Shown: piece by piece, positions 54,142 through 62,082 of the stretch
Layout of the letters: each line of letters begins with the position of its first letter
Numbering within the stretch: position 1 is the first letter of the stretch
From: a virus
Virus record (IMG/VR): IMGVR_UViG_3300026484_000308
Location: 50,405-114,404 of that record
Direction: 5' to 3' (one strand)
DNA length: 64,000 nucleotides
Made by a program: the position numbers and the translations under genes
The notes under the pieces: model-generated
Databases searched by the model: none
What the model was told of the DNA's origin: nothing
The model's input: the letters and a program-made list of their open reading frames with translations, nothing else

Positions 54142-56130
54142 TTAATAATTATAAAATAAATAATTATTTATATTTGATAGTTTCGTCTTTTTTAAATAAA
54201 TATAATCTTCTAATGGAGTAATACTACTATTTCCAAAATGTCCATATATTTCTTTATCTATATCAATCTGTTTAGTAATTCCCAAATTTCTTTCTAATTT
54301 CCAAATATAACTTTTAATATGGTCGTCTGTAGATATATCTTGTAAAAAATTATATTTATTATCAAGTACTGTAAATTTATCTGTTGTATTATTGGTATCG
54401 GTATTTTGTTTATTAATAATAATATTGGGTTTTTTTATTCTGGTATTTAATCGATATTCATCCTTATTAATAATATCCAATAAAATACTTACTATATTTT
54501 TATAAAATATATTTTTATCGGTTAGATCTTTCATTATCGTAATTGTATGATCATGTTTCGTTAAGTATCTTGGAGAATTAAAATCGGAATAAATAGTAGT
54601 ATTTATTTTATTACATGGTAAATATCTTGTATCCATAAAACAACTTTTTAAATTCATATATGTATTACTTTCTACAAAGACCGCTTCAAATTTATCTTTG
54701 ATAATTACTTTAGCACTAGATGCTGAAATATAATCCATATTTCCTGGCATAAAATAATTTACAAATAATTTAAATACTGGAGTAAAGAAGTAATTAATAA
54801 ATATATTAGAATTTAATATATTTTGAAAAATACCATTGATCGATAATTCTACGAATTCATTACCGTCAGAAATATTATTTAAAACATTAATATATAAATT
54901 CATAATAAAATTTATATAATCAGTTTTAGTTACTTCTACAATCTCTTCTGGTAAAAGATTTTCAATTTGAATTGAACTATATAAACCTGGATCACTTTCA
55001 AAAGAATCAAATAAAGCTTTAAATTTTGGATATTTTTTTATCATAAAATTATCTAGATCCTGAAAATTTTTAAATACTTTATTATCATTATAATTACTTT
55101 GTAAAAGAAATTGCCATCTTCTTGACAAATCTTTTACTTTTTTTGGATCCCGTCCTTCTAAGTTTTTATATTCAATTAAAAGAATTTCTATAGTATCTAA
55201 CATATTTTCATCGAATATTAAAGAGGACGATACCGGAGATGAAAGTTTATAATCAATTTCATATAATTCTTCCGTCCAGGACGAATCTAATTTCATTCTA
55301 CCAATTTGAGAATATCTTATAAACCTAGTATTAAAATATTGTAGAATAATATCTAAATCTCTAACTTGTAAATCATTTAACATATTTAAAAAGATATCAT
55401 CCTCAAAATTAATAATAGTTTCTTGATGTTTAGTCATTGTAAAAGCAATGGCTCCGTTAATAAAATATTTATCAGAATGTAATAAATAACTAGAATCTAT
55501 AAAATCAATATATAAAAGATTTGTATCCATTGGGAATACTTTAAATTTTTCAAATTGTTCTAATTTCATTAAGTACTTACCAGTCAGATCTATTTTAAAA
55601 TTTGGAAAATATTTAAGTAATTCTGGTTTTGATATAATAATAGGTTTAAGAAAATAACTAAGTATATATTTTCTTTTGGCACTTGCTGGATCTAATGGAT
55701 CCAATTCTCCAGGAGGTATAGCAACACCATTTAATTTATAAGGTAATTTATTTACAGAGATTCCATAATAATTTATATCTTTAAAAAAGTCTATAAAAAG
55801 TTCAGAAATAATTTTTAAATTATCTATAGATCCTTTTTGTTGAAAAAGAATTTCTAGATAATAAATAAGTTTTCTTTTAATAATCGGATTAAGTTTTTCA
55901 TAGTACTCTGGAAGAATACCGTAATTAAGAAAGGTACTTTGTAAAATTTTTTCATTTGGATTATTTCTAAAATTTTCCAGAATTTCTTCTGGTTCGTTTA
56001 TATACACATCTTCCATTAAATTGGAAAATATATTTTTAAATTCGGAATTTGTATTTAAATCCTTTAATTGTGGGACATTCATTAATAAGTCTAACCCAGA
56101 ACTTATATCTCCCTTTGTAATTTCAATCAT
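54142..56130 (-). CDS. Putative baseplate wedge protein (gp7/tail-protein-I-like N-terminus)
   Basis: 662 aa. Near residues 80-125 is IIKRKLIYYLEILFQQKGSI, then LKIISELFIDFFKDINYYG. This resembles the KRK-I----E-Y--KG-----L---F helix pair found in tail protein I and large baseplate wedge proteins of T4/P2-like phages. The rest is mixed alpha/beta with no motif I recognise. It sits between the neck-like 600-aa protein and the 246-aa protein, upstream of the sheath. Baseplate role is likely; gp7 equivalence is uncertain. Confidence 0.4.
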   Translation of the reverse strand: MIEITKGDISSGLDLLMNVPQLKDLNTNSEFKNIFSNLMEDVYINEPEEILENFRNNPNEKILQSTFLNYGILPEYYEKLNPIIKRKLIYYLEILFQQKGSIDNLKIISELFIDFFKDINYYGISVNKLPYKLNGVAIPPGELDPLDPASAKRKYILSYFLKPIIISKPELLKYFPNFKIDLTGKYLMKLEQFEKFKVFPMDTNLLYIDFIDSSYLLHSDKYFINGAIAFTMTKHQETIINFEDDIFLNMLNDLQVRDLDIILQYFNTRFIRYSQIGRMKLDSSWTEELYEIDYKLSSPVSSSLIFDENMLDTIEILLIEYKNLEGRDPKKVKDLSRRWQFLLQSNYNDNKVFKNFQDLDNFMIKKYPKFKALFDSFESDPGLYSSIQIENLLPEEIVEVTKTDYINFIMNLYINVLNNISDGNEFVELSINGIFQNILNSNIFINYFFTPVFKLFVNYFMPGNMDYISASSAKVIIKDKFEAVFVESNTYMNLKSCFMDTRYLPCNKINTTIYSDFNSPRYLTKHDHTITIMKDLTDKNIFYKNIVSILLDIINKDEYRLNTRIKKPNIIINKQNTDTNNTTDKFTVLDNKYNFLQDISTDDHIKSYIWKLERNLGITKQIDIDKEIYGHFGNSSITPLEDYIYLKKTKLSNINNYLFYNY

Positions 56131-56149
56131 TTATTTTCCTTTTAATTTG

Positions 56150-57952
56150 CTAGTTAACATCTGGATTATATATATCTCGGTATTGAACCCCATACTGAAA
56201 TGATAAAGCTATTGGTAATCCTAAATCCCCAATAGGAAGAACTATGTTATTTATATAATCTATAATAATACCTTTATTATTCCAATAAAAATTCCCACTT
56301 GTATCAGTACTTTCTGATAAAGTACTTGGAATAACATCGGGATTAATAATACAATTAAAAATATTATAATACTTAACTCCAGTTATTTTAGAAGAATTTA
56401 CAAAACGATTTCTTTCGGTTTCTAAATCTTCCGGAAATTTAATATATTCTTTATCGCAGTATGCTAATTCATATATCGTATTTAAATAATTAAAAAGCAT
56501 TAAATAAATATCAAAATTATTTTGAATAATTATTTGTACTTTATTTAAAGATAATATTTCTTCTTGATAACCAGATAAAATTGGATCATTATTAATAATA
56601 TATTTAGGTAATGTCATAATATAATTTAAATTATCTATTATTACAAATTCATTACTTCTTAAATCTTTATCTATAAATCCAATAATATTCTCAGTTTGAT
56701 ATTTATTAACGATTTCTAAAAATATTTCTTCCTTGGTTAAAGGATTTAGAAATCTTTCTAAATCTTCTGGAATAATATAATTATTTAACTTAGAGTATAA
56801 AATACTATCATGACAATCTTTATATAGAAAATAATAAAACAGATATAAATATAAAGTATTTTTTATTAAAAATGTACTGTTCCCTTCTAAGGTAAATAAC
56901 CTTTTTAAATTAATAAGTACTTTATCATCTTGGGTTAAATTTTGTATTTGCTCATCTGTTAATAAATTAATATTAATTGGAGCGGTTTGTTCATCTAGTA
57001 CTACCGGTTTTAATAACAATTCCTGAAAATTATTATCGTCGGATAAACCAAGAAATTCTTCAATACTTAAATTGGTACTAATGTTTTTTACTGGTTTTAA
57101 TCTAGATTGATTATAAGTACTATCTTGAATTCTTTTAATAAGATTGTTGAAAATTAAAGGTACTTTTTTATCTATAAATGGAGAACCAGCTTTATTTATA
57201 TTTAAAGTATTAAATTCATAATACGCTTTATCTTTATTGTAATTTTTATTTATTAATTTAAATTTATCATTATCGTTTGATATAATTTGATAATTATCCC
57301 AACATTTGGAACTTGTAAAATTATTTTGAAGATTATCATAAAAGAATATTTCATTTATACTAAACTTTTTAAGATTTTCATATAATATATTTGCTGTTTT
57401 AAATTCCAGTTGATAAATTGGTAAAATATCATTACTAGTTCTTTGCATTTGAATACTGGTAACTTGAAAAATTTCCGTTTGGTCTACAACATTATTACCG
57501 TACTTATCTCGTTTAGCATAATAAGTAAATAAATCTCCAACCTTTGGTCTATCAATAGTCATAAGAGACATACTTCCAGAGATACCATCATTATTATCAC
57601 TATTTGGAGAGTACTGAAAAGGACTCATTTCGATTACTGGAGTAAATTCGAAAATATCATAAGTAAAGTTTTCAAATTTATCAAACATACCTGTACCATG
57701 TATAGCCGAAGTATTACTAGCAGTATAATCTTGTTGATTAATATCATCATCTCCCGAAGTAGGAACGTTTTGTGGAAAAAGTACATCTACTTGATCAATA
57801 TTATTACTAAGAGCTAAATTAATACTAAAATATTTAATTACTAATTCGGGATTATTTGAATAAAGTAAAGAATTCTTTTTTATCTGTTGAAGTTGTTCTT
57901 GATATAAACCGTACTGATAATCGTTTTGATTAGTTCTATTTAATTTAAACAT
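56150..57952 (-). CDS. Neck/baseplate-type protein (600 aa)
   Basis: Near residues 135-200 is RPKVGDLFTYYAKRDKYGNN, then TEIFQVTSIQMQRTSND and PIYQLEFKTANILYEN. This matches the layout of T4-like neck proteins (gp14 type: R-x-GDL--Y...FEI--VE...Y-L--k-F-YS). The C-terminal 300 residues are helical and unique. It starts one base after the gp25-like gene's stop, suggesting translational coupling. gp14-like is my best guess; a gp8-like wedge protein is an alternative. Confidence 0.4.
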   Translation of the reverse strand: MFKLNRTNQNDYQYGLYQEQLQQIKKNSLLYSNNPELVIKYFSINLALSNNIDQVDVLFPQNVPTSGDDDINQQDYTASNTSAIHGTGMFDKFENFTYDIFEFTPVIEMSPFQYSPNSDNNDGISGSMSLMTIDRPKVGDLFTYYAKRDKYGNNVVDQTEIFQVTSIQMQRTSNDILPIYQLEFKTANILYENLKKFSINEIFFYDNLQNNFTSSKCWDNYQIISNDNDKFKLINKNYNKDKAYYEFNTLNINKAGSPFIDKKVPLIFNNLIKRIQDSTYNQSRLKPVKNISTNLSIEEFLGLSDDNNFQELLLKPVVLDEQTAPININLLTDEQIQNLTQDDKVLINLKRLFTLEGNSTFLIKNTLYLYLFYYFLYKDCHDSILYSKLNNYIIPEDLERFLNPLTKEEIFLEIVNKYQTENIIGFIDKDLRSNEFVIIDNLNYIMTLPKYIINNDPILSGYQEEILSLNKVQIIIQNNFDIYLMLFNYLNTIYELAYCDKEYIKFPEDLETERNRFVNSSKITGVKYYNIFNCIINPDVIPSTLSESTDTSGNFYWNNKGIIIDYINNIVLPIGDLGLPIALSFQYGVQYRDIYNPDVN

Positions 57953-57953
57953 A

Positions 57954-58775
57954 TCAATCCTTCACTATGACATTAAATATATTTATATCACCATTAATAT
58001 CTAAATTAATTACAATTTCTATTCCATAGTGACTTATTATATTTATTCTAACATCTTTTAATGTAACTAAGTCTGTATAATTTTTTGAAAAATCTTCAAA
58101 AAATAAAACAATATTATTTCTAACATTATTTAATTTAACTATTATATTTTTTTCTTGAATTAATTCTTTTAACGAATTTCCATAACCTGGAGCAAATGGA
58201 ATAGTATTTCCAGTCGTTCTAATCCAATTATTAAATATATTTATTACAAAATTAATATCTTCTGGTACTTTATTATAATGATGCATATTTAAATCAACAT
58301 CTGTTAAATTTTCAGAATATTGAATATATTTTTGGGAATCCTCTGTACTACTATATCGGGAATAAAAATAATAAGTAATTAAAAGTAAAAGAAAACCATC
58401 CGATATAAATTCCATCAAATATAATTGAGTTTCCGAATCTTGTTCGTAATAATAATTTGGGTTTAATTTAGATATTTCGTAATTTAAATTTTCTTGTATT
58501 TCATATTTCTCGAAAAAAGTTTTAAAATTTAAATATTGATTCTCTCCAATCCAAGATATATATCCATAATAATTAAAAAATATTTTTCCTATATCTAATT
58601 TCACCTGATCAGGGAATTCATCGAATACCAATTTATTATTATTTAAATAAGAAACATTTACATACTTCTTTAATTCCGGCATATTTATTAAATCAATAGT
58701 AGTGATTATAAATTGCCCATCTAATTCGGATTTAAAATATTTTTTATCTATAGATAAATAGGGATTCGTAGCCAT
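57954..58775 (-). CDS. Baseplate wedge protein, gp25-like with long N-terminal extension
   Basis: 273 aa. The C-terminal about 110 residues match the GPW/gp25 family: VINIFNNWIRTTGNTIPFAP, GYGNSLKELIQEKN, then DLVTLKDVRINIISHYGIEI and VINLDINGDINIF. In T4, gp25 is the conserved lysozyme-like protein joining wedge to sheath baseplate. Here there is an N-terminal extension of about 160 residues with a hydrophobic stretch (FLLLLITYYFYSRY near residue 130). T4 gp25 itself is only about 130 aa. It begins an operon after the terminator at 58836. Confidence 0.65.
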   Translation of the reverse strand: MATNPYLSIDKKYFKSELDGQFIITTIDLINMPELKKYVNVSYLNNNKLVFDEFPDQVKLDIGKIFFNYYGYISWIGENQYLNFKTFFEKYEIQENLNYEISKLNPNYYYEQDSETQLYLMEFISDGFLLLLITYYFYSRYSSTEDSQKYIQYSENLTDVDLNMHHYNKVPEDINFVINIFNNWIRTTGNTIPFAPGYGNSLKELIQEKNIIVKLNNVRNNIVLFFEDFSKNYTDLVTLKDVRINIISHYGIEIVINLDINGDINIFNVIVKD

Positions 58776-58835
58776 AAATTTCCTTTACTTTTATTTTAAT
58801 TCTTTGTTAATCTTATATAAACTGTCCTATATTTA

Positions 58836-58873
58836 ACGACAGGAAAAAAATATCCCCGAGGGGATATTTTTTT
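58836..58873 (-). terminator. Intrinsic terminator with TGTC motif
   Basis: A GC-rich core (TATCCC/GGGATA) extended by A7/T7 arms (58844-58856 with 58861-58873). On the minus strand it ends with a T7 run and CCTGTCGTTAAATATAGGA. It terminates the gp26/58-aa gene unit. Confidence 0.85.
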
Positions 58874-58894
58874 TGTTGTTTAAACTTTAATTAA

Positions 58895-59071
58895 TTATCT
58901 ACCTTGAGATTGTTTTAATTGTTGTTTCGTTTTACGATCAAATTCTTTTTCACACAGTACATAAATTTCCTCAATCATAAATAATGGCATATTCATTAAT
59001 TCATCATATGAAAAAGGTATATCCGTAGTACTACTAAAAATAATATAATTTTCTAAATTCTTTGACCACAT
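58895..59071 (-). CDS. Small protein downstream of gp26-like gene (58 aa)
   Basis: Found by reading the gap. ATG at 59071, preceded by AGAAGGGAA; it ends at TAA 58895-58897. The product starts MWSKNLENYIIFSSTTDIPF and ends EFDRKTKQQLKQSQGR. It begins 11 bp after the stop of the gp26-like gene and is in the +1 frame relative to it, so a frameshift fusion product is conceivable, as for tape-measure chaperones. A small gene next to gp26 recalls T4 gp51, a hub-assembly factor, but the sequence is too short to decide. The terminator follows directly. Confidence 0.6.
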   Translation of the reverse strand: MWSKNLENYIIFSSTTDIPFSYDELMNMPLFMIEEIYVLCEKEFDRKTKQQLKQSQGR

Positions 59072-59081
59072 TTCCCTTCTA

Positions 59082-60002
59082 TCATACCTCTGCGAGGAGT
59101 AGAAGGGATTTACGAAAAAATGAGGTTTCGATATTTACAGGAATCTTATTTAACTTATGGCATCTAGTACATTTACATTCCTGATAAAGATTTGGCATGT
59201 ATTTATCAAAAATAGTTAAATCTATTTCTTGTAATACCATATCTTTAATTTTTAATGGAAGGTTTTGTAAAAATGGAAGAATTTCTTTTTCAAGATCTTC
59301 TAGAACTTCATCATCCCCGTTTTCATCAGGAACCACAATACTAGCAGTTAAAAATGAAATAGTTTCAATAATACCAAAGATACCATTACTTTCTTCCATA
59401 TTCTGTTCTATCTTTCCTTCGAGAAAATCCATTAATTTTAATCTGTCTTCTTCGGTTGGAAGCTTTAAGTTAAATATTAAACCACCACCAAGAAGTGTTT
59501 GAGTATTAATATATTCAAATGGACTTTGTTTTCCTTTTGTAAGATCCCAAGGAGCAGGTACGCTATCATCATGCCATAATTCTTCCGTATTTATATCTAC
59601 TGGAAATTTTTCTTCACAATGTTCACATACGTGACCAACTGTCCCAAGAGTACTAAAAGTACTTAATGACAATGCGTAAATAATTAATGATTTATCTTGA
59701 GGGGTCAAATACTTAAGAAAATCTTCATATGATTTAATTTTACTTTTTGGTCCAAATTCACATTTCTCATAAAGTAATTTATTAAAATTTTTAATAAATG
59801 TATTCAATGTTACATTTTGAGTTTTTAAAGCTTGTTCCTCATGTCCAGTTACAGGACTAACAGAAACTTTTTCTTTAAGTATTACCAAATCAGTTTCTTG
59901 TTTATTAATATTATTGACTGCATTAATTTTATTTAACGCTTTCATATAATTTGGTAAATTATCTTGTTCTTCTTTTGTTAAAATGACTTCTTCTTTTGCC
60001 AT
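59082..60002 (-). CDS. Baseplate hub-associated protein, T4 gp26-like with zinc-ribbon cysteines
   Basis: 306 aa. TLGTVGHVCEHCEEKFPVDI has C126xxC129, and near the end CKCTRCHKLNKIPVN has C278xxC281. The two pairs could build one zinc site. The T4 base-plate protein family (gp26) has similar paired CxxC motifs and an initial helical segment. KKFEYINTQ-like hydrophobic helices and an acidic insert (VPDENGDDEVLEDLEKEILP) lie between. In T4, gp26 helps assemble the hub with gp51. Here it is followed by the small gene. Function from family resemblance, moderately sure. Confidence 0.6.
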   Translation of the reverse strand: MAKEEVILTKEEQDNLPNYMKALNKINAVNNINKQETDLVILKEKVSVSPVTGHEEQALKTQNVTLNTFIKNFNKLLYEKCEFGPKSKIKSYEDFLKYLTPQDKSLIIYALSLSTFSTLGTVGHVCEHCEEKFPVDINTEELWHDDSVPAPWDLTKGKQSPFEYINTQTLLGGGLIFNLKLPTEEDRLKLMDFLEGKIEQNMEESNGIFGIIETISFLTASIVVPDENGDDEVLEDLEKEILPFLQNLPLKIKDMVLQEIDLTIFDKYMPNLYQECKCTRCHKLNKIPVNIETSFFRKSLLLLAEV

Positions 60003-60031
60003 AAATATTCCTTTAAATTTATTTTAGTAAT

Positions 60032-60367
60032 TTAATACTTTGGAGGATAATCGTAATTATTTCCAACTTCTTTATTATTCTTTTTCATTTGATTATGTAT
60101 TACATGACCAATTCCAGCACCAGCGGCACCTATTACACCACCACCAATAATACTAGCGGGAAGTCCATCACCATCATTAAGCATGTTAGTTAGCATAGCT
60201 CCACCACCCAATAGTCCTCCAGTGAGCATACCACCGTTAGAAAGTATTTTATCTCTAGTAGTATTAAGATCGGTGTTTTTAACAGTATCTGTAACTTTTC
60301 CAATAGTTTTACCAACCATATCAAATACTTCAGTTAATATAACTTCTTTATTTATTTTAAGATTCAA
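60032..60367 (-). CDS. Small glycine-zipper membrane protein, TTG start (111 aa)
   Basis: The frame starts with TTG at 60367-60365, seven bases after a strong GGAGG. The first internal Met (residue 17) has no ribosome binding site, so the TTG start is favoured. Two Gly-rich hydrophobic segments are typical of glycine zippers: GGMLTGGLLGGGAMLTNML (about 45-63) and ASIIGGGVIGAAGAGIGHVI (about 73-92). A polar tail follows (MKKNNKEVGNNYDYPPKY). Membrane insertion or pore-like assembly is plausible (inference). Confidence 0.6.
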   Translation of the reverse strand: MNLKINKEVILTEVFDMVGKTIGKVTDTVKNTDLNTTRDKILSNGGMLTGGLLGGGAMLTNMLNDGDGLPASIIGGGVIGAAGAGIGHVIHNQMKKNNKEVGNNYDYPPKY

Positions 60368-60408
60368 AACAATCCTCCAAAATTTTTATTCATATGGATT
60401 GGTTATCT

Positions 60409-60675
60409 TTACTTTTTAAGGTCTTTTGTAAATACTCCAATATGCATTTTATACATAGCTCCAATACCTAACACTAATCCAGTATTAACCATAATCATTC
60501 CTAATAAATCTCCATGTAAATATGAATTAGTACTCCAACATAAATCAGCCAATACATAAGTCCAAGAACTATAATAAATCTTTCCTAAGAACATAAATAA
60601 AGCACCAAGTATTAAAAGTAACCCACCAATAGTAATTATATTACAAGTAATATAATTTAAAAATAATTCTATCAT
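60409..60675 (-). CDS. Small membrane protein (88 aa)
   Basis: Two to three membrane helices: FLNYITCNIITIGGLLLILGALFMFLG split as residues about 5-31, then IYYSSWTYVLADLCW, and LLGMIMVNTGLVLGIGAMY (about 58-76). The ATG overlaps the stop of the P-loop gene (ATGA), so translation is coupled. Not recognised; a holin, an inner-membrane fitting or an immunity protein could be considered. Confidence 0.6.
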   Translation of the reverse strand: MIELFLNYITCNIITIGGLLLILGALFMFLGKIYYSSWTYVLADLCWSTNSYLHGDLLGMIMVNTGLVLGIGAMYKMHIGVFTKDLKK

Positions 60676-61259
60676 TTTAAAAACTTTTTTACTTTTTTAA
60701 AACAGTATTTATTAATACTATTTGAATAGGTGCTATTTATTTTTTTATAAGATATTTTATTATTCTTTAGTAAATTTTTAATCATAAAATTTATATTGGA
60801 TGATTCTAATTTAGTTTCATTTCTACCAACCGGATTATAAGATATATTCGAATTATCTAAAAATATATTTATATTTTTAAATATAAAATCTTTATTTAAT
60901 TCTGGTAAAAATTTAGAAAATACTATATCTTTTAAAGATTTATCAAAAATACCAGTATTGAATTCATAAAAAGCTAATCCAATTATAATTGGACTATCCA
61001 TTATTAAAATTCCCTTTTCCCCAATACTATCCCAGTAATCAATCACTTTAAATATTTCTTGGTATTGAGAAGCACTTATAAAAAATTGATTATTAATAGC
61101 TCTTGATCTAGAATAAGTTAAATCTTTTGCTACTTCGGGAGCTAGTTCACAATTATAACCATTCTTTTTAAAATAATTAAATAAGCCAGCGGCTACCGTA
61201 CTTTTTCCAGAACCTGGTCCAGCAAATAAATTAATTATTATATGTTTTTTTAATTCCAA
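60672..61259 (-). CDS. P-loop ATPase/kinase-like protein (AAA_28/NadR-like), TTG start (195 aa)
   Basis: HIIINLFAGPGSGKSTVAAG carries a Walker A loop (residues 14-21). It is followed by a helix, GYNCELAPEVAKDLTYSRSR, and a Walker-B-like KGILIMDSPIIIGLAFYEFN. This order and spacing resemble phage AAA_28/NadR-kinase-like P-loop proteins with EVARxL. The Walker A loop is so close to the start that the TTG at 61259 (AAGGAG six bases upstream) must be the initiation codon. It opens a unit containing two membrane proteins and the gp26-like gene. The substrate is unknown; a nucleoside or nucleotide kinase is likely. Confidence 0.65.
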   Translation of the reverse strand: MELKKHIIINLFAGPGSGKSTVAAGLFNYFKKNGYNCELAPEVAKDLTYSRSRAINNQFFISASQYQEIFKVIDYWDSIGEKGILIMDSPIIIGLAFYEFNTGIFDKSLKDIVFSKFLPELNKDFIFKNINIFLDNSNISYNPVGRNETKLESSNINFMIKNLLKNNKISYKKINSTYSNSINKYCFKKVKKFLK

Positions 61260-61308
61260 AATTTCTCCTTATTTAGGATTAATTAGAATATCTATATAGC
61301 TATTAAGA

Positions 61309-61398
61309 TAATATGAGTTAACTATTCATAGTATGTGGTACTGATAGTAATATAGTTATCTATCAACTAATGGTACCAATAGTTAACTATTAATAGTT
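61309..61398. repeat. Intergenic palindromic repeat block F
   Basis: GAGTTAACTATTCATAGTATGTGGTACTGATAG, then ATATAGTTATCTATCAACTAAT and CCAATAGTTAACTATTAATAG. The TATGTGGTACTGATAGTAAT part is the same module as in block A in reverse orientation. The end (TTAACTATTAATAGTTATTCG) also ends block E. Confidence 0.75.
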
Positions 61399-61402
61399 AT
61401 TC

Positions 61403-61481
61403 GCTAATTAATAATATAGTATTTATTAACTACTAATATCATTATAAAAACGAGTTAATAAATACTATATTATTAATTAGC
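61403..61481. repeat. 29-bp perfect inverted repeat with 21-nt loop
   Basis: GCTAATTAATAATATAGTATTTATTAACT (61403-61431) and its exact reverse complement (61453-61481) flank a 21-nt spacer. It is AT-only except for the ends and one CT pair. It could extrude as a cruciform or form a long RNA hairpin in the 3' end of the tRNA/ncRNA transcript. Confidence 0.9.
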
Positions 61482-61511
61482 AGAATAGATTAAGATTATC
61501 CTAAAATTAAC

Positions 61512-61570
61512 GACATGAGGTGGGATACTAAGAAAGTACTTAAAGAGTAAAAGTACTAAAATAGTATCCC
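61512..61570 (-). terminator. Branched hairpin ending the tRNA/structured-RNA unit
   Basis: An 8-bp stem (61522-61529 with 61563-61570) encloses a second 7-bp stem (61535-61541 with 61551-61557). On the minus strand it is followed by ACCTCATGTCGTTAATTTTAGG, the TGTC motif. No T run is present, so termination is inferred from the recurring arrangement. Confidence 0.5.
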
Positions 61571-61980
61571 GAAAGAGTGTGAGTTTTTTCGCGCGAATTT
61601 AATCAAAGGTTAAAAATGTTATATGAGTCTATATTTATTTAAAGGAGGCGACTCAATTACAAACAAAACATCTAAAAGCATAAGACATTTAATGGATAAA
61701 GGAATAACAGTTTTTAAAGAAAGGGGAAACATTTGGAGTTGCACCAAATTATTAAAGAAGTGAGAGAGTCTTCTTCAACGTCTTACTAATATAAACGATA
61801 TTTCCATAATTTAACATGCCTACTCCCAAGAATTTTAATTTCCTCTAACTTCGTGCTTTATTTCTAAAGGCGTGTTATAGTAGGCTTCTTGGTTTCGTTG
61901 GTTTTTCCTCAGATACCCTACTGCGGTCTTACGGATTTTTAAGTCTCCCGAAGTTACATAAAAGTAAGACTATTGGTGCC
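61571..61980 (-). ncRNA. Candidate structured non-coding RNA downstream of tRNA array
   Basis: A region without a credible protein gene, more GC-rich than other gaps, directly downstream of tRNA-Ile and ending at a branched hairpin. Nested complementary segments include 61741-61747 with 61973-61979 (7 bp closing helix), 61755-61760 with 61770-61775, 61780-61787 with 61963-61970 (8 bp), 61818-61824 with 61879-61885, and 61856-61860 with 61865-61869. A crossing helix 61846-61853 with 61949-61956 (8 bp) would form a pseudoknot. 61926-61932 can compete for 61964-61970. In the left part, 61614-61620 pairs with 61728-61734. Large ornate RNAs such as GOLLD and ROOL are known beside phage tRNAs; membership is not shown here. 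Confidence 0.4.
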
Positions 61981-61996
61981 TAAAAATAGACATATT

Positions 61997-62073
61997 TGGT
62001 TGTCCTTACTAGACTTGAACTAGTGACTCCATCCTTATCAGGGATGTACTCTAACCAACTGAGCTAAAGGACA
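61997..62073 (-). tRNA. tRNA-Ile(GAT)
   Basis: A full cloverleaf: 7-bp acceptor TGTCCTT/AAGGACA, anticodon loop CTGATAA, T-loop TTCAAGT, discriminator A and encoded CCA (61997-61999). It is last of six tRNAs on the minus strand. Confidence 0.93.
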
Positions 62074-62082
62074 ATAATTAAT

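Noticed and set aside
61623-61763. A 46-codon plus-strand frame (MSLYLFKGGDSITNKTSK...) in the RNA region
   Set aside because: It would be the only plus-strand gene in the window, its AAAGGAGG lies inside the frame rather than before the ATG, and it overlaps the pairing segments of the structured RNA candidate.
61835-61969. Minus-strand 44-codon open stretch ending EIKHEVRGN, reminiscent of a transposon TnpB C-terminus with a downstream guide-RNA-like end
   Set aside because: No start codon, no zinc-ribbon or catalytic motifs, and too short to support a TnpB assignment. The conserved-looking pairings explain the region better as RNA.
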